Positions 19,875-28,385 of a stretch of 64,000 bases of DNA are shown piece by piece. A model generated the notes under the pieces. That model was not told where the DNA came from, made no database searches, and saw only the letters and a program-made list of their open reading frames with translations. Position 1 is the first letter of the stretch, and each line of letters begins with the position of its first letter. Position numbers and translations under genes: made by a program. The stretch spans positions 4,049,501 to 4,113,500 of the forward strand of contig NZ_CP096563.1 in assembly GCF_023221595.1 (NCBI RefSeq), in the 5' to 3' direction. The stretch is from Rhodococcus qingshengii JCM 15477 (GTDB lineage: Bacteria > Actinomycetota > Actinomycetes > Mycobacteriales > Mycobacteriaceae).

Positions 19875-21053
19875 TCAGATCATTGCCCTGTGGATGCCCT
19901 TCGGCTCGCCACCGAGCTGCGAGAGCGTCGACGCATGGAAAATGGAACCGGGTACGTGGATCGCGTGCGCGAGACCGGCATGAGCGTCACGCCAGAACCG
20001 CTGCATCGGCGTGTTCAACTGCAAAGCGCCACCACCGGAACGAGCAAAGATCTCGTCCACCGCCCGCACCGCCCGCCACGCCGCAGCAGTCTGCGTACGG
20101 CGACCGATCGCACGAAGCTCGAACGAAACTTCCTGCCCCTTCTCCGTCATGTCCCAGAAACGATCCACCGTCTCCAAGATCGCAGCCCGAGAAGCAGCGA
20201 TCTCGGCCGCCGCCTCACCGATCGCGAACAGCACGTACGGATCTTCCTTGATCGGAACACCACTGACCGTCACACGCTCACGCTGCGCCGCCATGTTGCA
20301 CGCCAACGCACCCTCAGCGATACCGATCAACGACGAAGTGATCCCCAACGGGAAAATGCACGAGAACGGGAACTTGTACAACGTCTCCGTACGGCCCGCT
20401 TCCTTCCACGCCGTCCCGTCGAAAACCTTTCCCGCATCAAGAGTCCGATACGTCGGCAAGAACGCATCCTTGACGATCAGATCCTTCGACCCGGTTCCGC
20501 GCAGGCCCACGACATTCCAGCTGTCCTGGTCGATGTCGTAATCCGAACGCGGCAACAACACGTGCAGAATCTTCGGCGGCATCAACGGCTTGCCGGACTC
20601 GTCACCGACCATCGCACCGATCATGATCCAGTCACAATGATCGGTACCCGAGGAGAACGACCAACGACCGTTGAGGATGTACCCACCCTCGACCGGCCTC
20701 GCCACACCCATCGGCGCATACGGCGACGCCATCCACGTATCAGGATCGGTTCCCCACACCTCTTCCTGAGCCTTGCGGTCGAAGAACGCAAGCTCCCACG
20801 GATGCACACCGACGATGCCGCTGACCCAGCCCGTGGCACCATCCATCGCACCGATAGCCATTGCCGTCTCGGCGAATTCACGCGGATGCGCCTCGAGGCC
20901 TCCGAACTCCTTCGGCTGCAACATCCGGATGACGCCGGCGTCGCGCAAACGCTTCGCGCTGCCGTCCGTCAAGCGCATCAGCTTGTCGCCCTCGACCCCG
21001 TCGGCGCGGATCTCGTCGGCGAACTGTGAGATGTTGTCCAGAACCTGACCCAT
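19875..21053 (-). CDS. HsaA-like flavin-dependent monooxygenase (acyl-CoA dehydrogenase fold)
   Basis: A 392-aa class D flavin monooxygenase oxygenase component. It closely follows HsaA, the 4-hydroxylase of 3-hydroxy-9,10-seconandrostatriene-dione in cholesterol ring degradation: STGWVSGIVGVH-like (here ATGWVSGIVGVHPWELAFF), SYAPMG-like ASPYAPMGVARP, VVGLRGTGSKDLIVKDAF, and APIQRFWRDAHAG-like TPMQRFWRDAHAGLAHA. ATG at 21053 follows GGAGG. No flavin reductase (hsaB) or ring-cleavage gene is adjacent. A perfect KstR-type box lies 43 bp upstream. It may be a steroid-pathway paralogue or act on another phenol; the family assignment is firm and the substrate is not. Confidence 0.85.
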   Translation of the reverse strand: MGQVLDNISQFADEIRADGVEGDKLMRLTDGSAKRLRDAGVIRMLQPKEFGGLEAHPREFAETAMAIGAMDGATGWVSGIVGVHPWELAFFDRKAQEEVWGTDPDTWMASPYAPMGVARPVEGGYILNGRWSFSSGTDHCDWIMIGAMVGDESGKPLMPPKILHVLLPRSDYDIDQDSWNVVGLRGTGSKDLIVKDAFLPTYRTLDAGKVFDGTAWKEAGRTETLYKFPFSCIFPLGITSSLIGIAEGALACNMAAQRERVTVSGVPIKEDPYVLFAIGEAAAEIAASRAAILETVDRFWDMTEKGQEVSFELRAIGRRTQTAAAWRAVRAVDEIFARSGGGALQLNTPMQRFWRDAHAGLAHAIHVPGSIFHASTLSQLGGEPKGIHRAMI

Positions 21054-21095
21054 GATCTTCCGCCTCCATTGATAGTCGATCAACGACCATTAAAG

Positions 21096-21109
21096 TAGAA
21101 CACGTTCTA
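21096..21109. promoter_or_regulatory. KstR-type operator upstream of the HsaA-like gene
   Basis: TAGAACACGTTCTA is a perfect dyad (TAGAAC-2-GTTCTA) and matches the published KstR consensus TnnAACnnGTTnnA at every fixed position. It sits 43 bp before the start codon of the minus-strand monooxygenase, where a TetR-family repressor would block transcription. KstR controls cholesterol catabolism in mycobacteria and rhodococci and is released by steroid CoA thioesters. Confidence 0.8.
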
Positions 21110-21147
21110 GAAACTTGCGGAAGTGAAATGGCCGACATTTCTTACAC

Positions 21148-22980
21148 TCACACGGTCTGCAGTTCCGACGGGAGTTCGACGGCGTCGCTACCCGAGGCCG
21201 CAAGCAACTGTGCGTATCGCCCACCTTGTTGCACAAGTTCGTCGTGGGTGCCCTTTTCCACAACCACGCCCTGGTCGAGGACCGCGATGAGATCCGCATC
21301 TCGAACCGTGGAGAGTCGGTGCGCTACAACAAGAGTGGTGCGTCCGACCATCAGCTCGTCGAGCGCGTCCTGCAACGCACGTTCAGTGCGATTGTCCAAG
21401 GCGCTCGTCGCCTCGTCGAGGACGAGGATCGGCGGATTCCGCAGGACTGTGCGCGCGATCGCTATGCGCTGTTTCTCACCGCCGGAGAATCGGTAGCCGC
21501 GCTCGCCGACCATGGTGTCGTACCCGTCGTCGAGACCGGAAATGAACTCGTGGATCTGCGCGATGCGCGCTGCCTGCTCGATCTCGGCGTCCGTGGCGTC
21601 GGGTTTCGCGAACCGAAGGTTCTCACGAATCGTCGTGTGGAAGAGATACGTCTCCTGCGACACCACACCTACCAGGTCGGAGACCGTCGCCAGATCGAGG
21701 TCCCGCAGATCGACGTCGTCGATTCTCACCGATCCCGCAGTCGGGTCGTACAGACGTGCGGCCAAGTATCCGAGAGTGGTCTTGCCCGAACCCGTGGAGC
21801 CGACAAGCGCCAAGGTTCCGCCGGCCGGGACCGTGAGGTCGATGTTGTCGAGGGTCTTGCTGTCGGTTCCTGGATACGAGAAGTCGACGTGGTCGAACCG
21901 AAGTTCGCCGGACATCTTGGTGCGGTCGAAGCTCTTCGACTCTTCCGGATCCGCGATGTCGATCGGCAGATCCAGGTACTCGAACACGCGACTGAACAGT
22001 GCCATCGAGCTCTGCACCTCGACGCCCGTGTTGAGCAGCATCATGGTGGGGCGGAACAATTGTGTTTGCAGCGTGGTGAATGCGACGAGGGTGCCGACGG
22101 TGATGGTGTTGCCGTGATCGAGAGTGAATCCGGCAAACCAGTAGACCAGTGCAGGCATGGCTGCGAAGGTGATCGACATGGTCGCCATGCGCCACTTGCC
22201 GGCCATCATGGCCCGGAGTTCGACGTCTGCGACTTCCGCTGAACGCTCGGTGAATCGATCCGTCAGAGCCGACTTCGCGCCGGTCGTCTTGCCGAGGAGA
22301 ATGCCACTGACGGAGAGAGATTCCTCCACCTGGACCGACAGATCACTGAGTAGCTTCTGCCGCTTACCCGAGATCTTGCGGCGCTCGTCACCGATCTTGC
22401 GTGCGATACGGATGAACACCGGCAAGATCGCCAGCGAGAAGATGGCAAGCCGCCAATCCAGAAGGAACAGAGCAACAATGGTGGCTGCCACGGTCGTTGC
22501 ATTCTGCGCGATGGACGTTGCCGTGTTGGTGACCACCGACTGCATACCGCCGATGTCGTTGGCAATACGCGACTGAACTTCTCCGGTTCGGGTTCGAGCG
22601 AAGAATCCGAGCGACTGATTCTGCAGATGCGAGTAGACCCGCACGCGCAGTTGGTGCATCAGTTTCTGGCCGATGCTGTTGGACATCCAGGTCTGCGCCA
22701 CGCCGAGACAGCTCGTGATCACGGCAATAGCGATCATGCCGATGGCCAGAACGCTCACGAGTCCGAGGTTCTTGTCCGGGATCGCCTTGTCGAGCATTTC
22801 GCGTAGGAGCAGCGGGCTGCCCAGCGCCACGATCGCGCTGAGTGTGATGACCGCGGTGACGATGGCGATCTGAGTTCGATACGGCGCAAACAGTCCGAGT
22901 ACGCGCTTTGCCGGTACGGATTCCGCCGGAGTGATCTCGACAGCGGATCGTTCGATGTTTCGCATGTGATCTGGTTTCAC
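21148..22980 (-). CDS. ABC exporter, fused permease and ATPase (multidrug type)
   Basis: A 610-aa half-transporter working as a dimer. Six transmembrane helices lie in residues about 30-320, followed by an ATPase domain with Walker A LVGSTGSGKTT, signature FSGGEKQRIAIARTVLR, Walker B ILVLDEATSALD and the H-loop VVAHRLST. GTG at 22980 has AGGAGG 6 nt upstream. It is divergent from a MarR regulator gene with a palindrome in the shared 91-bp gap, the usual arrangement for a drug-inducible exporter. The substrate is unknown. Confidence 0.92.
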   Translation of the reverse strand: MKPDHMRNIERSAVEITPAESVPAKRVLGLFAPYRTQIAIVTAVITLSAIVALGSPLLLREMLDKAIPDKNLGLVSVLAIGMIAIAVITSCLGVAQTWMSNSIGQKLMHQLRVRVYSHLQNQSLGFFARTRTGEVQSRIANDIGGMQSVVTNTATSIAQNATTVAATIVALFLLDWRLAIFSLAILPVFIRIARKIGDERRKISGKRQKLLSDLSVQVEESLSVSGILLGKTTGAKSALTDRFTERSAEVADVELRAMMAGKWRMATMSITFAAMPALVYWFAGFTLDHGNTITVGTLVAFTTLQTQLFRPTMMLLNTGVEVQSSMALFSRVFEYLDLPIDIADPEESKSFDRTKMSGELRFDHVDFSYPGTDSKTLDNIDLTVPAGGTLALVGSTGSGKTTLGYLAARLYDPTAGSVRIDDVDLRDLDLATVSDLVGVVSQETYLFHTTIRENLRFAKPDATDAEIEQAARIAQIHEFISGLDDGYDTMVGERGYRFSGGEKQRIAIARTVLRNPPILVLDEATSALDNRTERALQDALDELMVGRTTLVVAHRLSTVRDADLIAVLDQGVVVEKGTHDELVQQGGRYAQLLAASGSDAVELPSELQTV

Positions 22981-23022
22981 GTTCTACCTCCTGGAGGCTT
23001 TCTCACCCTAGTTTCATATTGA

Positions 23023-23035
23023 TGAGGTTACCTCA
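23023..23035. promoter_or_regulatory. Palindrome in the ABC exporter / MarR intergenic region
   Basis: TGAGGTTACCTCA is an odd-length perfect palindrome lying between the divergent exporter and MarR genes; a further TATGAGG half-site follows immediately. This is the expected position for a MarR operator controlling both promoters. Confidence 0.6.
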
Positions 23036-23071
23036 CTATGAGGCTGACACCAACAACGCTAGACTGACGCC

Positions 23072-23530
23072 ATGCATTCCCGAGAGCGCGAACTCACCGA
23101 CGTCGTGATGTCCGTGGCACGGCTCATCCGCCGACGTCAGGTGGCAGCGCTGGAACCATTCGGTCTCTCGCCGTCGCAAAGCCGAGCGCTGCGAGTACTG
23201 ACCCGAGTGGGCGAGCCGGTTCGACTCGGGTTTCTTGCCGAGCGATTGCGCATCGTTCCGCGGTCGGCGACCGACGTCGTGGATTCCCTCGAAGAGGCCG
23301 GATGGGTGCGCCGCACTCCCGATCCGAACGATCGGCGAGCTGTATTACTCGAGCTCACCGACGCCGGCGCTACCCTCGCTGCCGACGTCGCGAAAGCTCA
23401 ACGACGCGAATCCTCGGATGTGTTCGACGACCTCGACGAATCGGAGCGAGCAACTCTCACCGAACTTCTCGAGCGAGTGGACGCGGGGCACGACTCGCGG
23501 CCCCGCGACTGCCCGAAACCTTCGGTCTGA
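23072..23530 (+). CDS. MarR-family transcriptional regulator
   Basis: A 152-aa winged-helix repressor: helices and wing are visible as LSPSQSRALRVLTRVGEPVRLGFLAERLRI, SATDVVDSLEEAGWVRRTPDPNDRRAVLLELTDAG. The DPNDRR wing motif is diagnostic of MarR proteins. It is divergent from the ABC exporter and probably autoregulates through the palindrome at 23023. The C-terminus converges on the SSB paralogue gene, ending 4 nt before it. Confidence 0.88.
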   Translation: MHSRERELTDVVMSVARLIRRRQVAALEPFGLSPSQSRALRVLTRVGEPVRLGFLAERLRIVPRSATDVVDSLEEAGWVRRTPDPNDRRAVLLELTDAGATLAADVAKAQRRESSDVFDDLDESERATLTELLERVDAGHDSRPRDCPKPSV

Positions 23531-23534
23531 GTCC

Positions 23535-23948
23535 TCACGCAGCGACGGTGTCGATTGCGTCCTCGACATTCTCCGCCGACGTCGGCTTGCTCTGACGCTC
23601 GATCTTCGAGATGCAACGAGCAAGGTCCGCGCCTACCGCAGTCGCCCGTAGCTCGAGATCGGAACGAGGCACACCCTCTTTGGTCGTGTACTCGTTGGTG
23701 CGCAACTCCCCCGCCACCATGACCGGATCACCCTTCATGATGGATGCGCCGACGCCGGTGACCAACCGCCGCCAGCAGCTGACCGTGAGATAGAGGGTCG
23801 CTCCGTCCGTCCACTCTCCGGTCACCGCGTCTTTGCGACGCGTGTTGCTCGCCATCCGAAAGCTCAGCACCTCTTCGCCATTGGTGGTCTGCCGCTTCAC
23901 CGGATTGGTGATGACGGTTCCGACAACCGTTGCATGCGTTTCGTACAT
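23535..23948 (-). CDS. ssb: Single-stranded DNA-binding protein paralogue (Rv2478c-like)
   Basis: A 137-aa OB-fold protein: MYETHATVVGTVITNPV, then RRKDAVTGEWTDGATLYLTVSCWRRLV and GDPVMVAGELRTNEYTTKEG, the standard SSB core. The start is ATG 23948 with AAGGGGGA upstream, although the frame stays open to 24032. It lacks the acidic DDDIPF-type C-terminal tip that recruits replication partners, and its tail is short. Position relative to ettA matches Rv2478c, so this is the accessory SsbB-type protein rather than the main SSB. Confidence 0.87.
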   Translation of the reverse strand: MYETHATVVGTVITNPVKRQTTNGEEVLSFRMASNTRRKDAVTGEWTDGATLYLTVSCWRRLVTGVGASIMKGDPVMVAGELRTNEYTTKEGVPRSDLELRATAVGADLARCISKIERQSKPTSAENVEDAIDTVAA

Positions 23949-24094
23949 GTCCGATCCCCCTTCGAACTCCAGAACCCGCCAACTGCCGCGGGGCCGATCA
24001 TTGCGTCGGCAGTTTCGATTGTGGAACGACAAACGCGTGGCTCGGGATCTTCGATTTCCACCTGTGCATCGGTGGAACAGCTGTGGAGAAACAG

Positions 24095-24124
24095 CACTGC
24101 CCGAGCCAAACAGCCCGGGCAGTG
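24095..24124. terminator. Hairpin downstream of the CopD-CtaG gene
   Basis: CACTGCCCG at 24095-24103 pairs with CGGGCAGTG at 24116-24124 around a 12-nt loop, 6 nt past the stop of the minus-strand transporter gene. Plausible terminator without a T tract. Confidence 0.55.
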
Positions 24125-24130
24125 TCGGAG

Positions 24131-26266
24131 CTAGGTGCTAGTGGAGGATTCGTCGGATTTCTTCTCGCTGGGTGTCTCGTCCGCAGAGTCCTCGCTTGCA
24201 GTCTCCGCGTCAGCAGCCTCACGCGGTTTCCACCCCTCGCGGTCCCGCCTGGCCAATTCGGCGAACATGGCGTTGTGAGCAGCGAGGTCGGCGTCGTGGT
24301 CACGCTCGGCCGCACGGTCAGTTCGGCGCGCTGTCCTGCCATCGCTGCGCGACCACTGAACCAGTAGCGCGAGCATGACCACCATGAGCGGGATCTCGCC
24401 GGTCGCCCACGCGATGCTGCCGCCCAGCTGCTGATCGCCGATCAGGTCGTTGTTCCACCCGAGGCCGAGCGAACGGAAGTACGCGCCGCCCATGACGGCG
24501 GTGGTGCTCATCAATGCCACGCCGAAGAAGGCGTGGAACGGAAGTGAGCCGAAGACCATTGCCAGCTTGGTCACTGGCTGCAATTGACGTGGTGACGGGT
24601 CGATTCCGATCGCCACCCAGTAGAAGAGATAGCCGCTGAGGATGAAGTGCAGGTTCATCAGCAGGTGAGCGCTGTGCGAGTCGACCGTCGCACCGTAGAT
24701 TCCGCCGAGATACAGCGCGTAGAAACCGCCGACAAAGAGAACTGCAGCCACGATCGGGTGGGTGATGAATCGCGAGAACGGGCTGTGCAGAGCGGTCAGA
24801 ATCCACTCGCGAATGCCGGGCACGCCGTCCTTGCCTGCCGGATCCAGGGCCCGCAGAGCCAAAGTGATCGGCGCACCCAGAACCAGCAGGACTGGTCCCA
24901 ACATCGACAGCGCCATGTGCGCACCCATGTGAACGCTGAAGACTGCCGGTGCGTATTTGCCGACGCCCGACGACGTGGCGATCAGGAGCACCGCACAACC
25001 GCTCATCCAGGCGATGGTTCGGCCGACAGGCCAGGAATCCCCACGCTTGGCCAGCTTGCGAAGGCCGATGCCGTACAGAATCGCCGCAGCAACGGCGGCG
25101 GTGCCGAACATGAGGTCGAATCGCCAGTCCGTCACGAAGGCCATGAACGACGGCGGGTCCGGAAGGTTGTAACCGAGTTCGACCTCGGGAATCGAGGGAA
25201 TCGACAGCGGCGGGGGCGGCGGGGTACGACCGAGGCCGATCGCGAGGCCGATGGTTGCCGCCATCACGATGCCTTCAGCGCCGGCAAATCGAATCAGGGC
25301 AGAGCGACTCTTCGGATTCTCCGCCAGCGCCGGTAGCGCCCGACTCCGCTGAGCCCAACCGAAGAACCCGAGGATGATCAGTGCAACTGTTTTCGCGACG
25401 ATCAATCGTCCATACGTCGTGGTGAATACGTCGTCGAGAGGCAGACGGACAATCGCGTTGATGACGCCGCTGAATCCCATGACGACGAAGCAGATGGATG
25501 CGACCGTCGAAAAGCGTCGGGCTGCTACGTCGGTGTAATCGCCGCCGCGCCGCGCGTGTGCCAGTAGCGCGAACAAGCCGCCGGCCCAGAGCGAAGCCGC
25601 CACGAGGTGCAGGATCAGGCTGTTGGTGGCGATGTCATGCGACCCGCCCGAAGACGAGTGACCGGTGAGAGCGAGCGGCATCAGTCCGAGAAGACCGACC
25701 AGCAGCAGTAGCGGGGTCCACCACCAGCGCAGTGTCAGTCGGGCCAAGATCGCCAGAACAACCGCGATGATCGCAGTCCAACGCCAAGCGCCGGCGATCT
25801 CGACCTGATCGAGTCCCGACCACAGGTTCGCCGGTTTGATCGCTTCGGCAAACGGCTGACCCGACGTGTCAGAGAGCGTCAGAGGCACCATCATGAACGA
25901 ACAGATCGCCCACACGATCGCGGCGTGCGATGCAGTTCGGACTGCCCGATAGCCGTCGACGTCGAGGACACCCGACTTCTGCGGCGGCACGAAGAACGCG
26001 GCCAGAAGCAGTGACCCGATCGCGATGACTGCGGCGATCTCCCCCAGTGCGCGCATCGCGGGCAGGCCGTATGTGGTGATCGGGCCTGGATCCGGGATGC
26101 CCAGAAGAGTCAGTGCCTGCGACGCGGAGAATCCCACCACGATGGCTGCGGTGAGCCCTGCGATGAGTCCACTGACCACGAATATCGCGGTCGAAGAAGC
26201 GGGTGCACCGCTGTGCGGAGTGGACTCCGGTGGGGAATCTGTCGGCGCGAGGTCGGGTGTAGCCAT
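24131..26266 (-). CDS. Fused CopD copper-transport / CtaG cytochrome oxidase assembly membrane protein
   Basis: A 711-aa polytopic membrane protein with about 14-16 hydrophobic segments. The first half resembles CopD (ASLWAGGLFALLAHARRG, VAKTVALIILGFFGWAQRSR), the second half CtaG/caa3 assembly factors (FSVHMGAHMALSMLGPVLLVLGAPITLALRALD, LLMNLHFILSGYLFYW, FHAFFGVALMSTT). Conserved His and Met in these helices fit Cu handling for respiratory oxidase maturation. The cytoplasmic tail is charged and low-complexity. Similar fusions are common in mycobacteria (Rv0102) and Rhodococcus. ATG start at 26266. Confidence 0.9.
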   Translation of the reverse strand: MATPDLAPTDSPPESTPHSGAPASSTAIFVVSGLIAGLTAAIVVGFSASQALTLLGIPDPGPITTYGLPAMRALGEIAAVIAIGSLLLAAFFVPPQKSGVLDVDGYRAVRTASHAAIVWAICSFMMVPLTLSDTSGQPFAEAIKPANLWSGLDQVEIAGAWRWTAIIAVVLAILARLTLRWWWTPLLLLVGLLGLMPLALTGHSSSGGSHDIATNSLILHLVAASLWAGGLFALLAHARRGGDYTDVAARRFSTVASICFVVMGFSGVINAIVRLPLDDVFTTTYGRLIVAKTVALIILGFFGWAQRSRALPALAENPKSRSALIRFAGAEGIVMAATIGLAIGLGRTPPPPPLSIPSIPEVELGYNLPDPPSFMAFVTDWRFDLMFGTAAVAAAILYGIGLRKLAKRGDSWPVGRTIAWMSGCAVLLIATSSGVGKYAPAVFSVHMGAHMALSMLGPVLLVLGAPITLALRALDPAGKDGVPGIREWILTALHSPFSRFITHPIVAAVLFVGGFYALYLGGIYGATVDSHSAHLLMNLHFILSGYLFYWVAIGIDPSPRQLQPVTKLAMVFGSLPFHAFFGVALMSTTAVMGGAYFRSLGLGWNNDLIGDQQLGGSIAWATGEIPLMVVMLALLVQWSRSDGRTARRTDRAAERDHDADLAAHNAMFAELARRDREGWKPREAADAETASEDSADETPSEKKSDESSTST

Positions 26267-26363
26267 ACCTCAAGGGTAGGACCTTCGCGAACCGACTACG
26301 ACAACGCGTCGGAGTTGGGCGGCGCGCGTCACATCCCGAACCCTCGAGTATGATGTTCCACGC

Positions 26364-26439
26364 GCCTCCGTAGCTCAGGGGATAGAGCAAGAGCCTTCTA
26401 ATCTCTTGGTCGCAGGTTCGAATCCTGCCGGGGGCACCA
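26364..26439 (+). tRNA. tRNA-Arg (anticodon TCT)
   Basis: A 76-nt cloverleaf: acceptor GCCTCCG pairs with CGGGGGC, D arm GCTC...GAGC, anticodon loop CTTCTAA giving TCT, T arm with GGTTCGAATCC, and an encoded CCA end at 26437-26439. It stands alone upstream of about 1.9 kb of poorly coding DNA and the surface-protein locus, the sort of position used by integrating elements. Confidence 0.95.
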
Positions 26440-26557
26440 CAAGATTTGATTCACGGATAGTCACACTGCGTGGACGAGCGGCCACTGGGCAGAGCAGTCC
26501 GATACGGACCGAAACCTAGCCCACAAATTACGTGCCGTCCGCAGTAATCTGCCACGC

Positions 26558-26716
26558 ATGAAGAAGGCACTTCCGAAGACCCTGAAGTCACTCGCCCGGA
26601 CCGTTGGAATCCTGGCACTCGCGATCGTCGTGGTATCCGTCGTCGAGAGGTTCACCGGCGCACACCAACCGACTACCGGTCCCGCCTCGTTGACCGGGCC
26701 AGACCAATCGTTGTAG
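26558..26716 (+). CDS. Possible 52-aa single-pass membrane peptide
   Basis: An ATG frame of 52 codons gives a basic N-terminus (MKKALPKTLKSLAR), one hydrophobic stretch (TVGILALAIVVVSVV) and a Pro/Gly/Thr-rich tail. The amphipathic basic-then-hydrophobic layout is what a short membrane protein would look like, but no good ribosome-binding site precedes it and I do not recognise a family. It lies between tRNA-Arg and the degenerate region, so it could be a remnant. Confidence 0.4.
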   Translation: MKKALPKTLKSLARTVGILALAIVVVSVVERFTGAHQPTTGPASLTGPDQSL

Positions 26717-28385
26717 CCCTTCCCTGCGACTGCGACAAGGTCGTCTCACGAAGTTCTACGACAACGAGCCGGTAGCCAAGAATGCACCAATGCCAGCCGA
26801 GTCGCATGCAACACGCTCAGCAGAGCCGCCGCACAGTGTCACAGAATCTCTGGGCTCCGGATCCCAGGGCGTATAACAGCAGCCGGAGTAGTCGGACCTT
26901 GCTGGCGGCCGTGGGCGTAGCACCAATGACACAAGCTGCGTCAGAATGGTTGAGCGAGAACTCGATTCGAAGTTCTAATTTCGCGAAGTTTCCAGGGAGC
27001 CGTGAGAGGCGCCGGCTCTGGGACCTCGCAGCTACTCGGTGCGGTTGCTCGGATGTGGCGACTGCGCACCGATCGAACCCGCCGCATCCGCCGTCAGCGA
27101 CTACGCAACGACCGTCACCATTTGACTCCGGGCATCGAAAGCGCTTGAAAAGTAAGCCATTTCATCGTGCCGAGATGCGCGAGAACGACCTGAACTTGCG
27201 AGGTCTCGAGATCTTCGAAGAAGCCTCCGACGTGGCATTTTCCGAGATCCACACACATCCCAGGCAGTGCCTCATCCGTGCGCACAAGAGCGTCGCCCAA
27301 AGTCGCTGCGGCGCGTGATCAGATGGACTGACGTAACCGTACCGAAGGCCTTCTACAAAAAGCTGGGCGATTCTTCGTCTCGAAATGCCCTGTCGGCCCC
27401 CGAAGCATTATCGACAGTTAACTGAGGCCGGAATCCAATCTGCTAAGAAAAACGAATCTAATGTGACCCCTATCTCTGGATCATTTCAGAACAGGGGTTT
27501 CGATGACCCGCGACTGAATTCACCCCCTAATTCACCCTCCTCCTATACACAGAAAAATGATTTGCATTTATGTCGAGCGTGTGTACACAGATAATTCGCT
27601 CCACACCTTGTCGTTCCGACAGCAAATAAGGGGCAGTGAACTGCATAAAGGCTCATTCGGTACAGCAGCGCCGACTCGGCTCGGCCGCTCACCGATTGTC
27701 GACAAGTGCCAAGGCAGGCATGCAACTGATGGTCGAGATCGGATTGTGATGAACCAGCCAGTTAACTTGAAAGAAATCAACGGAAGATAGATATACCCAG
27801 GTAAGCGCAGTTTTTCTTGCATGGACGCACGTCCATGGCGTGTCCAGCTATGCGATTTGCTCGTGTTAGATTCCTGATTGCGCATCGCCCGGTTTGCGCC
27901 TTCTGCGTTGTTTGCGCGGAATTTGCATCTTCTCGCGAACGGCCCCGCGCACATTTCTTTACGTTGTGCCAAAGAAAGGAATTTCATGAAAACCGTCACG
28001 GCAGCGAAGCACGTAGCACGAAGACTCCCCCCTCGGAGCCATCGCACTGTTGCTTTTGCTATCCGGGATGGTGCTCATGCTCGAACTGCAATGAATCGCG
28101 CAGGAAAGATCCTCGGCCGCAGCCTTTAGTACCTCGAAGGTCGTCGCGTTAGGTAATACCGGCGGTCGATTTTTCTTGGAATTTCCTGGCCTACCCAGAG
28201 CCGGCCGTCGGTCTGCGCTGGCGCCAACCAGGTCCGATTACCAACTGTTCGGCTCCGCAGTAGGTCGCCTGAGAATCACCAACGCTCGCAACCAGGCTCC
28301 AGAGCGGCTCAAAGGTCCCGTTTCCCTATTCGACGGCCCCGGAAACGGGGCCTAAATCATGTGTTCTGAACGAAAGGTGTTCGTC
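26717..28385. other. Poorly coding region before the surface-protein gene
   Basis: About 1.7 kb with no convincing gene. Composition is patchy, with AT-richer stretches (around 27400-27800) unlike the neighbours, and the open frames present (for example 26782-27318 plus, 27568-28047 minus) are Arg/Ser/Cys-rich and lack ribosome sites or known motifs. It contains one short frame with a good ribosome site (27986-28129) and a 7-bp GAAA-loop hairpin at 28335-28352, 33 nt upstream of the adhesin start. Best read as decayed accessory DNA plus the adhesin promoter and leader. Confidence 0.6.
27986..28129 (+). CDS. Short ORF with a C6 run that may hide a frameshifted membrane peptide
   Basis: ATG at 27986 follows AAAGGAA with ideal spacing and opens 47 codons beginning MKTVTAAKHVARRLPP. 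Reading through six consecutive C at 28027-28032 with one C fewer would instead give MKTVTAAKHVARRLP joined to LGAIALLLLLSGMVLMLELQ and a stop, a 35-aa peptide with a basic start and strong hydrophobic core. As written, the hydrophobic stretch is out of frame and blocked by an upstream TAG in its own frame. Either a small broken gene, a slippage-controlled one, or chance. Confidence 0.3.
   Translation: MKTVTAAKHVARRLPPRSHRTVAFAIRDGAHARTAMNRAGKILGRSL

Noticed and set aside
26782..27318. 178-codon plus-strand frame in the region before the adhesin
   Set aside because: Arg/Ser/Pro/Cys-rich, no ribosome site, no recognisable motif, and an opposite-strand frame of similar quality overlaps it.
27568..28047. 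159-codon minus-strand frame
   Set aside because: Composition unlike neighbouring genes, no family resemblance and no ribosome site; overlaps the short plus-strand frame at 27986.
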